Counted from the stretch's first letter, positions 24,096 to 32,718 are shown. The stretch is DNA of 34,320 nt from Syntrophus aciditrophicus (GCA_020718905.1 DYRD01000004.1:24779-59098), one strand, 5' to 3'. A program made the numbers and translations. The notes: a model not told the origin generated them from the sequence alone.

Positions 24096-25076
24096 ATGAG
24101 AAAAACAGGGAGTCTCAGAAAAGGGCCTGTAGCCAGCACTCCTGTTCCAAAAAAAATCGGTCTCGCCTTGGGCAGCGGCTCCGCCCGGGGCTGGTCGCAT
24201 ATCGGCGTCATTCGTGGCCTGCAGGAGGCGGGCATCCACATCGATCTGGTCTGTGGAACGTCCATGGGGGCTATGGTCGCCGGGGCCTTTGCCGCAGGTT
24301 TTATTGATGTGATGGATGAATGGGTGCGCGGTTTGACCTGGGCCGACATTCTTGGATTCATGGATGTCAGGCTGCCGCGCTCAGGTCTGATTGAAGGAGA
24401 CAAACTGACCCGGTATTTCCGGGAAAAGATTTCCGATTCAAACATCGAGGACCTGCCCATGCCCTTTGCCGCAGTGACGACGAATCTCAAATCCGGCCGG
24501 GAAACATGGATAAGGGAGGGGTCCCTGATGGACGCCATTCGGGCGAGCATGTCCATGCCCGGGATCTTGACCCCCTTTAATCGTGAGGGAGGATGGTTTG
24601 TCGATGGCGGACTTATCAACCCCGTGCCCGTGTCCCTTTGCCGGAACATGGGCGCTGATATTGTCCTTGCCGTCGATCTTAATAAGGATATTATGGGCCG
24701 GAGTTTTAATCGATCCGAAGGCCGGGAGGAGGAGCCGCGACGGGAAGCAAGCGGCCAGTATCTTCCTAACCGCCTCGCTTCGTTTTTTAACGGCAAGCTC
24801 AAGTCAAGACAAATGTCGATCTTCAAGCGTTTTGCCCAGAACCAACCCAGCAAGGGACCGACGCTCTTTGAGGTTATTGCCACATCCATATATATAATGC
24901 AGGACCAGATCACCAAGCACCGCTTGGCCACCGATCCCCCGGACGTCCTGATCCTGCCCCGTCTTGCCCATATCGGCCTGCTTGAGTTCAACCGGGCCGA
25001 GGAGGCAATTGACGAAGGACGTAAAGCAGTAGCGTTGACGCTGCCCATATTACAAGATGTCATAGGAGCGCGATGA
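24096..25076 (+). CDS. Patatin-like phospholipase (RssA-type)
   Basis: 326 residues. The patatin fold is clear: the oxyanion-hole segment LALGSGSARGWSHIGVI, the nucleophile motif GTSMG (Ser56), and the catalytic Asp in FVDGGLINPVP (Asp170). These proteins hydrolyse acyl esters of lipids; many bacterial RssA/RssB-like members are uncharacterised. A C-terminal extension of about 120 residues after the core includes a basic segment (REEEPRREASGQ and FNGKLKSRQMSIF) and a helical end. AAAGGAG lies about nine bases before the ATG. The stop overlaps the start of the K+ channel ORF by four bases (ATGA), so the two are probably co-translated. Confidence 0.9.
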   Translation: MRKTGSLRKGPVASTPVPKKIGLALGSGSARGWSHIGVIRGLQEAGIHIDLVCGTSMGAMVAGAFAAGFIDVMDEWVRGLTWADILGFMDVRLPRSGLIEGDKLTRYFREKISDSNIEDLPMPFAAVTTNLKSGRETWIREGSLMDAIRASMSMPGILTPFNREGGWFVDGGLINPVPVSLCRNMGADIVLAVDLNKDIMGRSFNRSEGREEEPRREASGQYLPNRLASFFNGKLKSRQMSIFKRFAQNQPSKGPTLFEVIATSIYIMQDQITKHRLATDPPDVLILPRLAHIGLLEFNRAEEAIDEGRKAVALTLPILQDVIGAR

Positions 25077-27595
25077 ACAAGAGACTGGGTATTGCCTTTG
25101 CCATCCTGTTCCTGACGCTTGTGATTGGTGCCACGGGCTATCATTTTCTGGAGGGGTTTAGCATTTTCCAGGCCCTCTACCTGACCGTCGTAACCATCTC
25201 CACCGTTGGTTACGGCGATGTATATGCCCGTAGCACCGGTGGTATGGTGTTTACCATCTTCTTGATCATTGCCGGTGTGGGGACGATGTTTTATACGGTC
25301 AGTCTCGTTGCGGAAACCATCGTCGAAGGGCGCCTGCGGGCCATTATGGGAAAGGGAAAGCTGAAAAGGATTATCAAGAGAATGAAAAATCATTATATCA
25401 TCTGCGGATGCGGAAGAATCGGATTCCTGATTTGTCGCGAACTGGCGGCGGAAAAAGTCCACTTTGTGGTCATCGAAAAAAATCCCGAGGTAATCCAGAG
25501 AATCGAGGACGAAGGTTTCCTCTGCTATCATGGCGACTCTACAAGCGACAAGTCGCTCATTGAAGCAGGCATCAAGCATGCCAAGGGAATTGTCTGCGTC
25601 CTGCCTACGGATGCGGAGAATCTCTATGTAATATTGACAGCCAAGGAGCTGAATCCCGATTTGTTCGTCCTCTCCCGTTCGGAAGAAGAGCAGTCGGAAC
25701 GCCGCTTAATGAGAGCGGGTGCGGACCGGGTCATCTCGCCCTATACCCTGGGGGGCATGAGGATGGCCATGCTCGACTTCATCGAAATTTCAACCAGACG
25801 GCAGAGCCTGGAGCTGAGGATGGCGGAAGTAGTCGTCGGCGACGGTTCGGTGGTGGCCGGCAAGACCTTGGAAGCATCAGAAATACGACAGAACTATGGC
25901 CTGATCATTGTCGCCGTGAAGAAGCATTCCGGTAAAATGGTCTTCAACCCCGCTGCCTCTTATCCCATAGAAATAGGCGATAAGCTCATAGCTCTTGGGG
26001 AAGACGATAATGTCATGCGGTTCAGCAAGGTATGTGCCGGTCAGGGCGTTACAATCCCTGGGAGGCGCTTTATGATGATGCCTGATCCGCTGAAGAGGCT
26101 GGCGGCAAGGATAAAGGCGGCGAAAGGGGAAATATCTCCAGACCTGATCTTGAAAAACGGTCTCGTTGCTGATCTTTTCTCCGGTGCGAGCATGCGGACG
26201 GATGTGGCCATCTGCGACGGGCTAATCGTCGGTTTGGGGGAATACGACGGTCCCCACGTCGTGGATGCTTCAAAATATCATGTCGCCCCCGGATTTATGG
26301 ACGGCCATTTTCATATCGAAAGCTCCATGCTTTCACCGCGGGAATTGGCCAGACAGGAGCGACGTGTCCTGGGGTTGGCGGAAATGATGAACTTTCCCGG
26401 GGTGAACTTTTGTGACCCCGTGGTTTTTGGCAAGCTTGCCGCCTACGGTGATCGTATCAGGGACGGCCACGCCCCCCTGCTTACGGGGAAAGATCTCAAC
26501 GCCTATATCAGCGCCGGCCTCCGTTCCGATCACGAATGCACCCGGCTGGAAGAGGCAAGAGAAAGACTTCATAAAGGCATGCAGATCATGATCCGCGAAG
26601 GAACCCAGGCCAAGAATCTTGCCGCCCTCCTTCCCCTGGCCAATGCCATGACGCTCAGGCAATGCTGCCTGGTGACGGATGATCTCCATCCCCACGACAT
26701 CATGCGTCAGGGCCATCTGGATGCGGTCATGAGTCTGGCCATTGCCCAGGGAATGGACCCGCTCTGGGCCATGGCCATGGTTACCATCAATACGGCCCGG
26801 TATTGCGGCCTCCGGGATTACGGCGCCGTGGCCCCCGGCTATCGTGCCGATCTGGTCCTCCTTGCTTCTTTGAATCCGGTGCGGGTGGAAGCTGTTTTTA
26901 AAGACGGCCGGCAGGTCGTTGATCACGGCAAGCTTATCATCGATATCCCGGCGAGCGTCCTGCCGGCCGATGTCACCTCCATGCAGGTCAAACCTTATGA
27001 TGTGAGTGCCTTCGCGATCCCCGCAGCGGGAAAGCGGGTACGGGTCATCGATCTCATCCCGGACCAGATTCTGACGGGTGCTGCCGTTCTTGAGGCGTCT
27101 GTCCGGGATGGCCGGCTTATCCAGGATACCCGGCGGGATATCTTAAAAATTGCCGTGATCGAGCGCCATCGGGGGACAGGCAACATCGCCCTGGGCCTCG
27201 TCCGGGGATTCCAACTTAAAAAAGGGGCCCTCGCAACAACGGTCGCTCATGATTCCCATAACATCATCTGCGTGGGGTGTTCCGATGCTGACATGTATGT
27301 AGCGGTCAAGGAGGTGGAAGCGATGCGGGGAGGCCTGGCCATTGCCTGTGACGGCGAGATAACGGCCCGAATGGCCCTGCCCATCGCCGGGCTCATGTCC
27401 GATTGTCCCCTGGCGGAGATTGGCCGGGGGTGGGAACAAATCAGATCCGAAGCTCAGCAGTTGGGATGTCGATTACGAGAGCCCTTCATGCATCTTTCCT
27501 TCCTGGCATTACCGGTGATTCCCGAACTCAAGCTGACGGCCAGGGGGCTCGTGGATGTCAATAAATTCGACTTCGTACCGCTCTTTGTGGATTAG
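25073..27595 (+). CDS. Two-TM K+ channel/RCK protein fused in frame to an internally deleted adenine deaminase
   Basis: One uninterrupted frame of 840 residues. Residues 1-95 hold two transmembrane helices around the selectivity filter TVGYGD (44-49). Residues 107-225 are an RCK/TrkA-N domain (HYIICGCGRIGFLICREL), and about 245-325 a TrkA-C domain. Residues 334-840 are an adenine deaminase: LILKNGLVADLFSG, VAPGFMDGHFHIESSMLS (His412, His414), GLAEMMNFPGV, SDHECT, LVTDD, and the C-terminal VAHDSHNIICVG. After SPRELARQ the usual ~60 residues, including the HGTTTVVADPHEIANV region, are missing and the text resumes at RRVLGLAEMM, so deaminase activity is doubtful. The domains may be separate genes whose stop was lost: GGGAGG and three ATGs lie exactly at the junction (26060-26080). 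Confidence 0.85.
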   Translation: MNKRLGIAFAILFLTLVIGATGYHFLEGFSIFQALYLTVVTISTVGYGDVYARSTGGMVFTIFLIIAGVGTMFYTVSLVAETIVEGRLRAIMGKGKLKRIIKRMKNHYIICGCGRIGFLICRELAAEKVHFVVIEKNPEVIQRIEDEGFLCYHGDSTSDKSLIEAGIKHAKGIVCVLPTDAENLYVILTAKELNPDLFVLSRSEEEQSERRLMRAGADRVISPYTLGGMRMAMLDFIEISTRRQSLELRMAEVVVGDGSVVAGKTLEASEIRQNYGLIIVAVKKHSGKMVFNPAASYPIEIGDKLIALGEDDNVMRFSKVCAGQGVTIPGRRFMMMPDPLKRLAARIKAAKGEISPDLILKNGLVADLFSGASMRTDVAICDGLIVGLGEYDGPHVVDASKYHVAPGFMDGHFHIESSMLSPRELARQERRVLGLAEMMNFPGVNFCDPVVFGKLAAYGDRIRDGHAPLLTGKDLNAYISAGLRSDHECTRLEEARERLHKGMQIMIREGTQAKNLAALLPLANAMTLRQCCLVTDDLHPHDIMRQGHLDAVMSLAIAQGMDPLWAMAMVTINTARYCGLRDYGAVAPGYRADLVLLASLNPVRVEAVFKDGRQVVDHGKLIIDIPASVLPADVTSMQVKPYDVSAFAIPAAGKRVRVIDLIPDQILTGAAVLEASVRDGRLIQDTRRDILKIAVIERHRGTGNIALGLVRGFQLKKGALATTVAHDSHNIICVGCSDADMYVAVKEVEAMRGGLAIACDGEITARMALPIAGLMSDCPLAEIGRGWEQIRSEAQQLGCRLREPFMHLSFLALPVIPELKLTARGLVDVNKFDFVPLFVD
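26060..26080 (+). promoter_or_regulatory. Internal ribosome-binding site and ATG triplet at the channel/deaminase junction
   Basis: GGGAGG (26060-26065) is followed six bases later by ATGATGATG (26072-26080), in frame with the fused ORF and exactly where a stand-alone adenine deaminase would begin (MPDPLKRLAARIKAA). This suggests the deaminase was, or still is, translated on its own from here, yielding a 507-residue product from the same frame. Confidence 0.6.
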
Positions 27596-28080
27596 GGGGG
27601 CACTGCCAAAAAAAGCGAAAAACTCTTTACACAACCGACACCGTCGCCGATGATGGCAATCTGGACGTCCCCGTGTGTGTTGAGAAATGCTGGGCAATCT
27701 CTTCCCGGGGCTGTATGCCTTGCTGGGCAGGGTCGAGGTGCGACGGCCAATAGAGCAGGATGGCCTCAGGATCGACTCTCAGTCCAGTAAGTATATGGAA
27801 TGCAAGAAGATTATCTCTCTTTGTCAGTAGCATGTCGTCCTCCGGACCGAGGTTACGCACCGGATTCGGTTTTGCCTGATCTCTTACCCTTACCTGACGA
27901 CGCCCTATAGGGAGCTGATTAATTGCCGGGCATATCGAGGACTGGTGCGTAAATGTCCCTTTCTGTGCCCTGCGGGGGCACGACATCCCCGCCGGGCTTT
28001 ATTAAAAAAAGGATGCGACCTGTCGGCTGGCGACGCTCTGCAAGATTCGCCGATTTGCCCGCCGGCAGCGATCTAATCAA
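27596..28080. other. Gap without a recognisable gene, between the deaminase and the IS element
   Basis: The minus strand has an ORF of about 119 codons (27627-27986), partly protein-like (for example LLTKRDNLLAFHILTGLRVDPE), but it has no clear ribosome-binding site and no family I recognise. It could be a degenerate gene. Nothing on the plus strand is convincing. The stretch lies next to an IS200/IS605-type element and a decayed group II intron protein, so it is probably part of a small rearranged patch. Confidence 0.4.
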
Positions 28081-28088
28081 GAAATAAT

Positions 28089-28106
28089 CCACTGGCATGC
28101 CAGTGG
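28089..28106. repeat. Left-end palindrome of the IS200-type element
   Basis: CCACTGGCATGCCAGTGG is a perfect 18-base palindrome, about 90 bases before the transposase start. In IS200/IS605 elements a hairpin close to the left end is what TnpA binds as single-stranded DNA, so this is the likely left-end recognition site. Its core (CCA..TGG) resembles the right-end hairpin at 28668-28695. Confidence 0.65.
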
Positions 28107-28196
28107 TATGAACAATGGCTATGCCGGTGATTAGTGGCGAGAGAAAAGAAATCTCCTACAATGAGAGCGCCAACTACTCAGAGGAGGAGATTTCAA

Positions 28197-28622
28197 ATGG
28201 GACATTTTTATAGATTAGCACACTCAGTTTGGGATTGTAAGTACCATATTGTTTGGATACCGAAGTATAGACGAAAAGCGTTGTACGGTGAGAAGCGAAG
28301 GATTGTAGTAGATACGATCAAGCAATGGGCTCGAATCAAGAGGATAGAGATTATAGAAGGGCATGCGATGTCTGATCATATTCATCTTTGCGTTTCGATA
28401 CCTCCGAAATATTCGGTGGTTCACGTTATTGGTCTTCTGAAAGGTAAAAGCGCTTCAGAAGTTATGAGTTTCGGAAGCAAAAGCAGTCGAATGGTACGTG
28501 GTCGGCGATTCTGGGCTCGTGGCTATTGTGTTAGCACCGTTGGCCTTGATGAAGAAAAGATACGGGAATATATTAGAAATCAGGAAAAGCAAGATAAGTT
28601 GCAAGAGGATGTGGACATATAG
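28197..28622 (+). CDS. tnpA: IS200/IS605-family TnpA transposase (HUH/Y1)
   Basis: 141 residues, typical of this family. Single-strand DNA transposases act as dimers with an HUH motif and one tyrosine. The HUH motif is SDHIHLCVSIPP (His61, His63) and the tyrosine is probably Tyr125 in KIREYIRNQEKQ. The N-terminus HSVWDCKYHIVWIPKYRRK and the end of the chain match the family, and no lesion is seen. The ATG at 28197 has GAGGAGGAG just upstream; the frame is open a little further, but those residues are not family-like. The enzyme appears intact, so the element may still be mobile. Confidence 0.9.
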   Translation: MGHFYRLAHSVWDCKYHIVWIPKYRRKALYGEKRRIVVDTIKQWARIKRIEIIEGHAMSDHIHLCVSIPPKYSVVHVIGLLKGKSASEVMSFGSKSSRMVRGRRFWARGYCVSTVGLDEEKIREYIRNQEKQDKLQEDVDI

Positions 28623-28639
28623 ATAAAGAAAGTAGTTGG

Positions 28640-28669
28640 CCAGAGCCCCCCCTTTTAGGGGGGCTCTGG
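28640..28669. repeat. GC-rich hairpin after tnpA
   Basis: CCAGAGCCCCCC (28640-28651) pairs with GGGGGGCTCTGG (28658-28669) around CTTTTA. It begins 18 bases after the transposase stop. It may stop readthrough or be part of the right end of the element. No T-tract follows, so it is not a standard terminator. Confidence 0.55.
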
Positions 28670-28695
28670 ATACCACCAGTTTACTGGTGGTATCC
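28668..28695. repeat. Right-end hairpin of the IS200-type element
   Basis: GGATACCACCAG (28668-28679), the loop TTTA and CTGGTGGTATCC (28684-28695) form a 12-bp perfect stem, directly next to the previous hairpin. This is the best candidate for the right-end structure recognised by TnpA. Confidence 0.6.
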
Positions 28696-28896
28696 ATTTC
28701 TATTCTGGACAGATGTGATAGCAAATATATGATTATATCTAGGTAACATACCTTAATAAATAATTATTATAGATGCTTTGTGATCGACGAACAACTGAGG
28801 GCAAGGGAGAAGACTCCAGGTGATGTTGCGTGAGAGCACAGATCCCAAGGGCGGAGTAATAGGGTATTATAAGCCTCACAATGGGAAACGGCGAAG

Positions 28897-29531
28897 ATGT
28901 GGAAATACAACAAAAGCAAGAATGACCAGGACCCGCCTAGGGTAGATGGGCAATCCATTGCAGAGTTTGAAGGGGAGTTGAAAGCCAACCTTTTTAAGGT
29001 CTGGAAGCGGATGTCCTCAGGCAGTTATTTCCCACCACCTGTACGTCGGGTCGATATACCAAAGGACAATGGGGGAATAAGGCCGTTGGGTATCCCAACG
29101 GTCGCAGACCGCATTGCCCGGATGGTTGCCAATAAGATACTTGGAGCCGATCTCGGAAGGTTATTTCCATCCGGATTCTTATGGATATCGGCTAAAGAAA
29201 TCGGCGCTTGAGGCCATAGGGGTTGCACGTCAGCGGTGCTGGCGATACGACTGGGTTCTTGACCGCGACATCGAGGGTTTCTTTGACAACGTCGACCATG
29301 GTCTTTTGATGCGGGTGGTAAGGAAGCATACCGATGGCAAATGGGTAATGCCATAAGTCGAAAGATGGCTGGAGACCCCGGTGCGAAGGGAAGATGGCGG
29401 CCTGATTCATTAGAATCAAAAGGATTCCGCAAGGAGGGGTGATCAGCCCTTGCTTGCGAATCTCTTTTTGCATTATGTGTTCGATACGTGGATGCATAGG
29501 CAGTACCGTTCAAATTCCATTTGAGCGTTAC
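28897..29531 (+). pseudogene. Decayed group II intron reverse transcriptase/maturase (LtrA-like), cut before the YADD box
   Basis: Several frames together spell the first half of an LtrA-like protein: VDGQSIAEFEGELK, RMSSGSYFPPPVRRVDIPK, LGIPTVADRIARMVANK, then in another frame FHPDSYGYRLKKSALEA, DWVLDRDIEGFFDNVDHGLL and KHTDGKWVMP. A TAA then replaces the Tyr codon before VERWLETPVRREDGG, followed by IPQGGVISPC (RT motif 4) in a third frame and LFLHYVFDTWMHRQY. Homology stops at the point equivalent to FERY, just before the catalytic YADD motif, and the maturase and HNH domains are absent. No intron domain V was recognised downstream. There are at least three frame changes and one nonsense codon, so the gene is dead. 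The 200 bases before it are AT-rich and may include intron RNA remains. Confidence 0.8.
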
Positions 29532-29661
29532 TAATCAGCCATTTACCTTGTCCTTCAGCGCCTGAACAATATTCTTGTTCGATGGGCACCCGGAAATACA
29601 AAGGATTAAGGGGGCATAGCCATCCAGGCTTTCCAGGTAAGCCAAGGTCTCTACAGGGAAG

Positions 29662-30099
29662 CTATTTCTTCCGGAGTTTCACCGCCCAGGAAGAAATCTT
29701 CTGTTCTCCCCGCAAAATGCATCCCCGGCTGGAATAGAGGTCCTCATAAACGAGGCGCAAATATTCCGTGCCTTGGAGGGTGCCATCACCAGAAGAAAAT
29801 AAAGAGATGATGGAATCATCGATGATGATGAACTTTCCCGTCATTTTTCCGAAGGCCGGGTTCTCGGAACTCCAGGTCGTAAGCTCCTGGCCTCGTTCCA
29901 TGGGGACTATCTCGTGGCGGGTTTTATATGCCGCCTGCTTGTCTCCCTGGAGGGCCATGAAGGAATCGTTGATCCACCGCCCGTCCGTATGGGTTATCTT
30001 TGTTTCCCCCGCCACGGGATGATACCGCCCCTGACCGTCCATATATGTCCCCTTGGCGATCCAGATGTTTTCTTCAAAAAGAAAAGGTTGATAAATCAC
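29662..30099 (-). CDS. Hypothetical protein, possibly lipocalin-like
   Basis: 145 residues from a GTG start; AAAGG lies about eight bases upstream. There is no signal peptide, membrane segment or cysteine cluster. The sequence alternates beta-like stretches (IWIAKGTYMDGQGRYHPVAG, TKITHTDGRWINDSFMAL, GKFIIIDDSIISLFSSGDG) and ends in a basic tail, as in small beta-barrel proteins, but I do not recognise the family. Its composition is protein-like throughout, so I think the gene is real. It faces the decayed reverse transcriptase, and another short protein-like minus-strand stretch lies after it (29535-29650). Confidence 0.6.
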   Translation of the reverse strand: MIYQPFLFEENIWIAKGTYMDGQGRYHPVAGETKITHTDGRWINDSFMALQGDKQAAYKTRHEIVPMERGQELTTWSSENPAFGKMTGKFIIIDDSIISLFSSGDGTLQGTEYLRLVYEDLYSSRGCILRGEQKISSWAVKLRKK

Positions 30100-30256
30100 G
30101 GCTTAACCTTTGCAGAGAGTATTTTCATGATGAGACTGTAGGTAATGAATCGTGATGAGTCAAGGAAAGAAAAAGGACTGGCCCCCTTTCACCGTTCCTT
30201 GACTTAGAGGGGAAATCAGTATTAAGGAGCACCATCGATTTGAAAGGATTGCCAGT

Positions 30257-31174
30257 ATGAACATTATTGTTTCCGGATCACTCGCTTACGACAGGATTAT
30301 GGATTTTGCGGGACGCTTCTCCGATCATATCCTGCCTGATAAAATTCACGTTTTAAACGTCTGTTTCCAGGTAAACGGCATAAAGGAAAAATACGGCGGC
30401 ACTGCGGGCAATATTGCCTATTCCCTGGCACTGCTGGGTGAAAAGCCGATCATCTCTTCCACCATCGGCCATGATTACGAAAGGTACTTCGCCTGGCTGA
30501 AAAAGAACGGGATTTCTACGGAAAACATAAAGATCATAGAAGATGAATTTACGGCGGGCGCTTATATCACCACCGACCAGGCCGACAACCAGATCACCGG
30601 TTTCAACCCTGGGGCCATGAAGCATCCCGCTGTCTTGGACTTCGACAAATTTCATCCCCAAGAAACTATCATTATCGTCTCTCCCGGCAACCTCGAAGAC
30701 ATGGCGACTTACCCGCAAGCCTGTAAAGCCAGGGGAATCAATTATATCTTTGATCCGGGACAATCGCTGCCCATGTGGGAACCAAAAGAACTAATCCAGG
30801 CCATAGACGGGTGCCGAATCCTCATCGTCAATGATTACGAGCTGGATATGATTATGGGCAAGACCGGTTTGAACAAAAAGGCCTTACTGAAACTCGCAAG
30901 GACGATCATTTCCACCCGTGGAGAGATGGGGTCCCGGCTTTCCACGCAGGACAGTGAAATTGACATTGCCCCCGTCAAGGAAAGAAGAGTCGAAGATCCG
31001 ACGGGGGCTGGCGATTCTTACCGGGGTGGCCTGATCAGCGGTCTGGTGAGGGGCGAGGACATCGAGCACTGCGCCAGGATGGGCAGCGTATGCGCCTCCT
31101 TCGCTGTCGAGTCCTACGGCACCCAGGAATACAGTTTCACCCTTGATGAATTCAATGAGCGACTAAACGGCTGA
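30257..31174 (+). CDS. PfkB-family sugar/nucleoside kinase
   Basis: 305 residues with the ribokinase fold. The N-terminal signature is YGGTAGNIAYSLALLGEKP, and the C-terminal ATP-binding/catalytic signature is DPTGAGDSYRGGLISGL, with the catalytic Asp in TGAGD. FDPGQSLPMW lies in the middle. Family members phosphorylate ribose, fructose-6-phosphate, adenosine or related compounds; the pattern is closest to the adenosine-kinase-like bacterial group, but the substrate cannot be fixed. GAAAGGA lies about eight bases before the ATG. No metabolic neighbours are present, and it appears to be a single gene. Confidence 0.85.
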   Translation: MNIIVSGSLAYDRIMDFAGRFSDHILPDKIHVLNVCFQVNGIKEKYGGTAGNIAYSLALLGEKPIISSTIGHDYERYFAWLKKNGISTENIKIIEDEFTAGAYITTDQADNQITGFNPGAMKHPAVLDFDKFHPQETIIIVSPGNLEDMATYPQACKARGINYIFDPGQSLPMWEPKELIQAIDGCRILIVNDYELDMIMGKTGLNKKALLKLARTIISTRGEMGSRLSTQDSEIDIAPVKERRVEDPTGAGDSYRGGLISGLVRGEDIEHCARMGSVCASFAVESYGTQEYSFTLDEFNERLNG

Positions 31175-31241
31175 TCGGCATTTTTCCGGTCGGACTCATT
31201 AAGGAGACCCAGGAAGGAGAATGATCATCCCCATGAGCGTT

Positions 31242-32718
31242 TCAGTAGACCGCCACCTTTACCTCCTTGTGATTTGACATCCGGACCAGGGCCACGAGGA
31301 TGATCGCGGCGAGAGGAAAAAGGGCACGATATTCATAGACGGCCTCGAAGGCGAAACTTGCCGCCCGCAGGAGGATGATTTGTTTGGCCTGGACGAGCAG
31401 ACGATTCCAGGTGTCCGGATCAAAGGTGGCGGACCCGTTACCCGCATATTGCTGGAGGCGTCCGAAGAGATCGGAAAGCGTAGAAAGCATCCTTTTTGAC
31501 TGATAAAACCGCGGTTGCATAGGACGTGCCGACTGACCCGGCGACGAGACGGGCAACATTCACCAGGGTGGAGCCGTTGGCGATGTCTCTTTCTGCGAGG
31601 GTGCTCAGGGCCAGCAGGGTGATGGGGGCGAAGGCGCCGCCGATAAAGAATCCCCAGAAGATGTAGTCCAGAAAAAGAATTCCCCGGGGCGTATCGATAT
31701 TTGTCTGAAAGATCCAGGAGGCTACGGCGGCACCGAGGAGGATGACGACGGCGACAGCCTTGGGGTTGATCCGGTCCGAGAGGATTCCCGACATAAGGGT
31801 GGCGATTCCGGCAAAAAGGGCGCCGGGGAGGAGAATTATGCCGGACTGGAAAGTGGAATAACCGTGGACCTGCTGCAAATATATGGGGAGGAGAAAGAAG
31901 AAACCGTAGGCCGTAATGGAAAACAGCATCATCGCCCAGATGCTCAGCCGGAAAGGCTGATGACCCATGATCCGCCGGGGGAACAAGGGATTGGCGCTGA
32001 AGGTCATCCAGGCAGCGGCGGCGATTCCCGAAGCGATAAAAACGATGATCAGTGTCAGGATGAAATCGGAATGGAGCCAGCCGTGCTCCTGTCCCTTGCC
32101 GAGAAAGACGATCAGCGCCGACAGGGCGACGGACGCGAGCAGAAAGCCGATGCAATCGAAGGGAAGATGTTTTTCTTCGGAGAGAACATTCCTCATCAGC
32201 CACCAGATCAGGGCCGCATCGATGATCCCCACGGGAATATTGATGAAGAATACCCAGCGCCAATTCAGATATTCCGTTAGGAGGCCCCCTAAGGTAGGTC
32301 CGAGGGCCGGGGCGAAGGATGCGGAAATTCCATAGACTCCCATGGCCAATCCTCTTTCCTCGGGGGGGAAGGTTTCATAGAGGATAAGCAGTCCCACGGG
32401 CATCATGATCCCTTCCGCGATACCCTGAAAAAAGCGGGCGAAAAGCATCACCTCCAGGGTGGTGGCTAATCCGGCCAGGGCCGACATAACTACGAACAGG
32501 ATAATCCCGCAGATGTATACGTTCCGGTGGCCGACGGCGGTCATGGCAATGGCGGCGCCGAGGAAATAGGTAATGACAACCCACTGGATGCCGTAGATGT
32601 CCGTCTCCATGGCTGCCATCATCTTGGGCAAAACAATGTCGACAATGGTCGTGTCCAGGAGGGCGATGAAGACGCCCACGGAGACGAGGATGGCGATTAC
32701 CCATTTGTTCGGATTCAT
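31242..32718 (-). CDS. EmrB/DHA2-type multidrug MFS transporter, frameshifted in an A5 run
   Basis: A 14-helix-type drug:proton antiporter of the DHA2 family. The N-terminal part reads MNPNKWVIAILVSVGVFIALL, DTTIVDIVLPKM and IQWVVITYFLGAA, with the family motif GLAMGVYGISASFAPALGPTLGG in helix 5. The frame is intact to TAVLSVKK. A run of five A (minus strand, near 31491-31495) then shifts it. With four A the chain continues SVKRMLSTLSDLFGRLQQYAG and reaches the natural end at 31242. The full protein would be about 490 residues. It lies 19 bases after the HlyD-like gene, so the two form an EmrAB-type pump. The shift may be a sequencing error. Confidence 0.85.

Larger units (their letters stand above)
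28085..28700 (+). mobile_element. IS200/IS605-type insertion element (tnpA only)
   Basis: The element holds one transposase gene (28197-28622) flanked by hairpins at both ends, the layout of IS200-like elements, which lack terminal inverted repeats and do not duplicate the target. The left hairpin is an 18-base perfect palindrome at 28089-28106. On the right, two 12-bp-stem hairpins lie at 28640-28669 and 28668-28695. Exact ends are not defined; the limits given are the outer hairpins plus a few bases. The total of about 620 bases fits this family. Confidence 0.75.

Noticed and set aside
24077-25579. Minus-strand ORF of 500 codons
   Set aside because: It lies opposite two well-supported plus-strand genes (patatin and K+ channel) with clear motifs. 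Its text is low in complexity (rich in Ser, Arg, Pro) and has no recognisable domain; it is a shadow of GC-rich coding sequence.
27627-27986. Minus-strand ORF of 119 codons as a firm gene
   Set aside because: It has no ribosome-binding site, no family I recognise and mixed composition. It is noted only in the description of the gap.
30199-30225. TTGACT...TATTAA as a promoter for the PfkB kinase
   Set aside because: The spacer is only 15 bases, which is too short for a confident call.
31864-32335. Plus-strand ORFs opposite the MFS transporter
   Set aside because: The opposite strand has continuous membrane-protein text with DHA2 motifs; these ORFs are Asp/Gly/His- and Arg-rich shadows.
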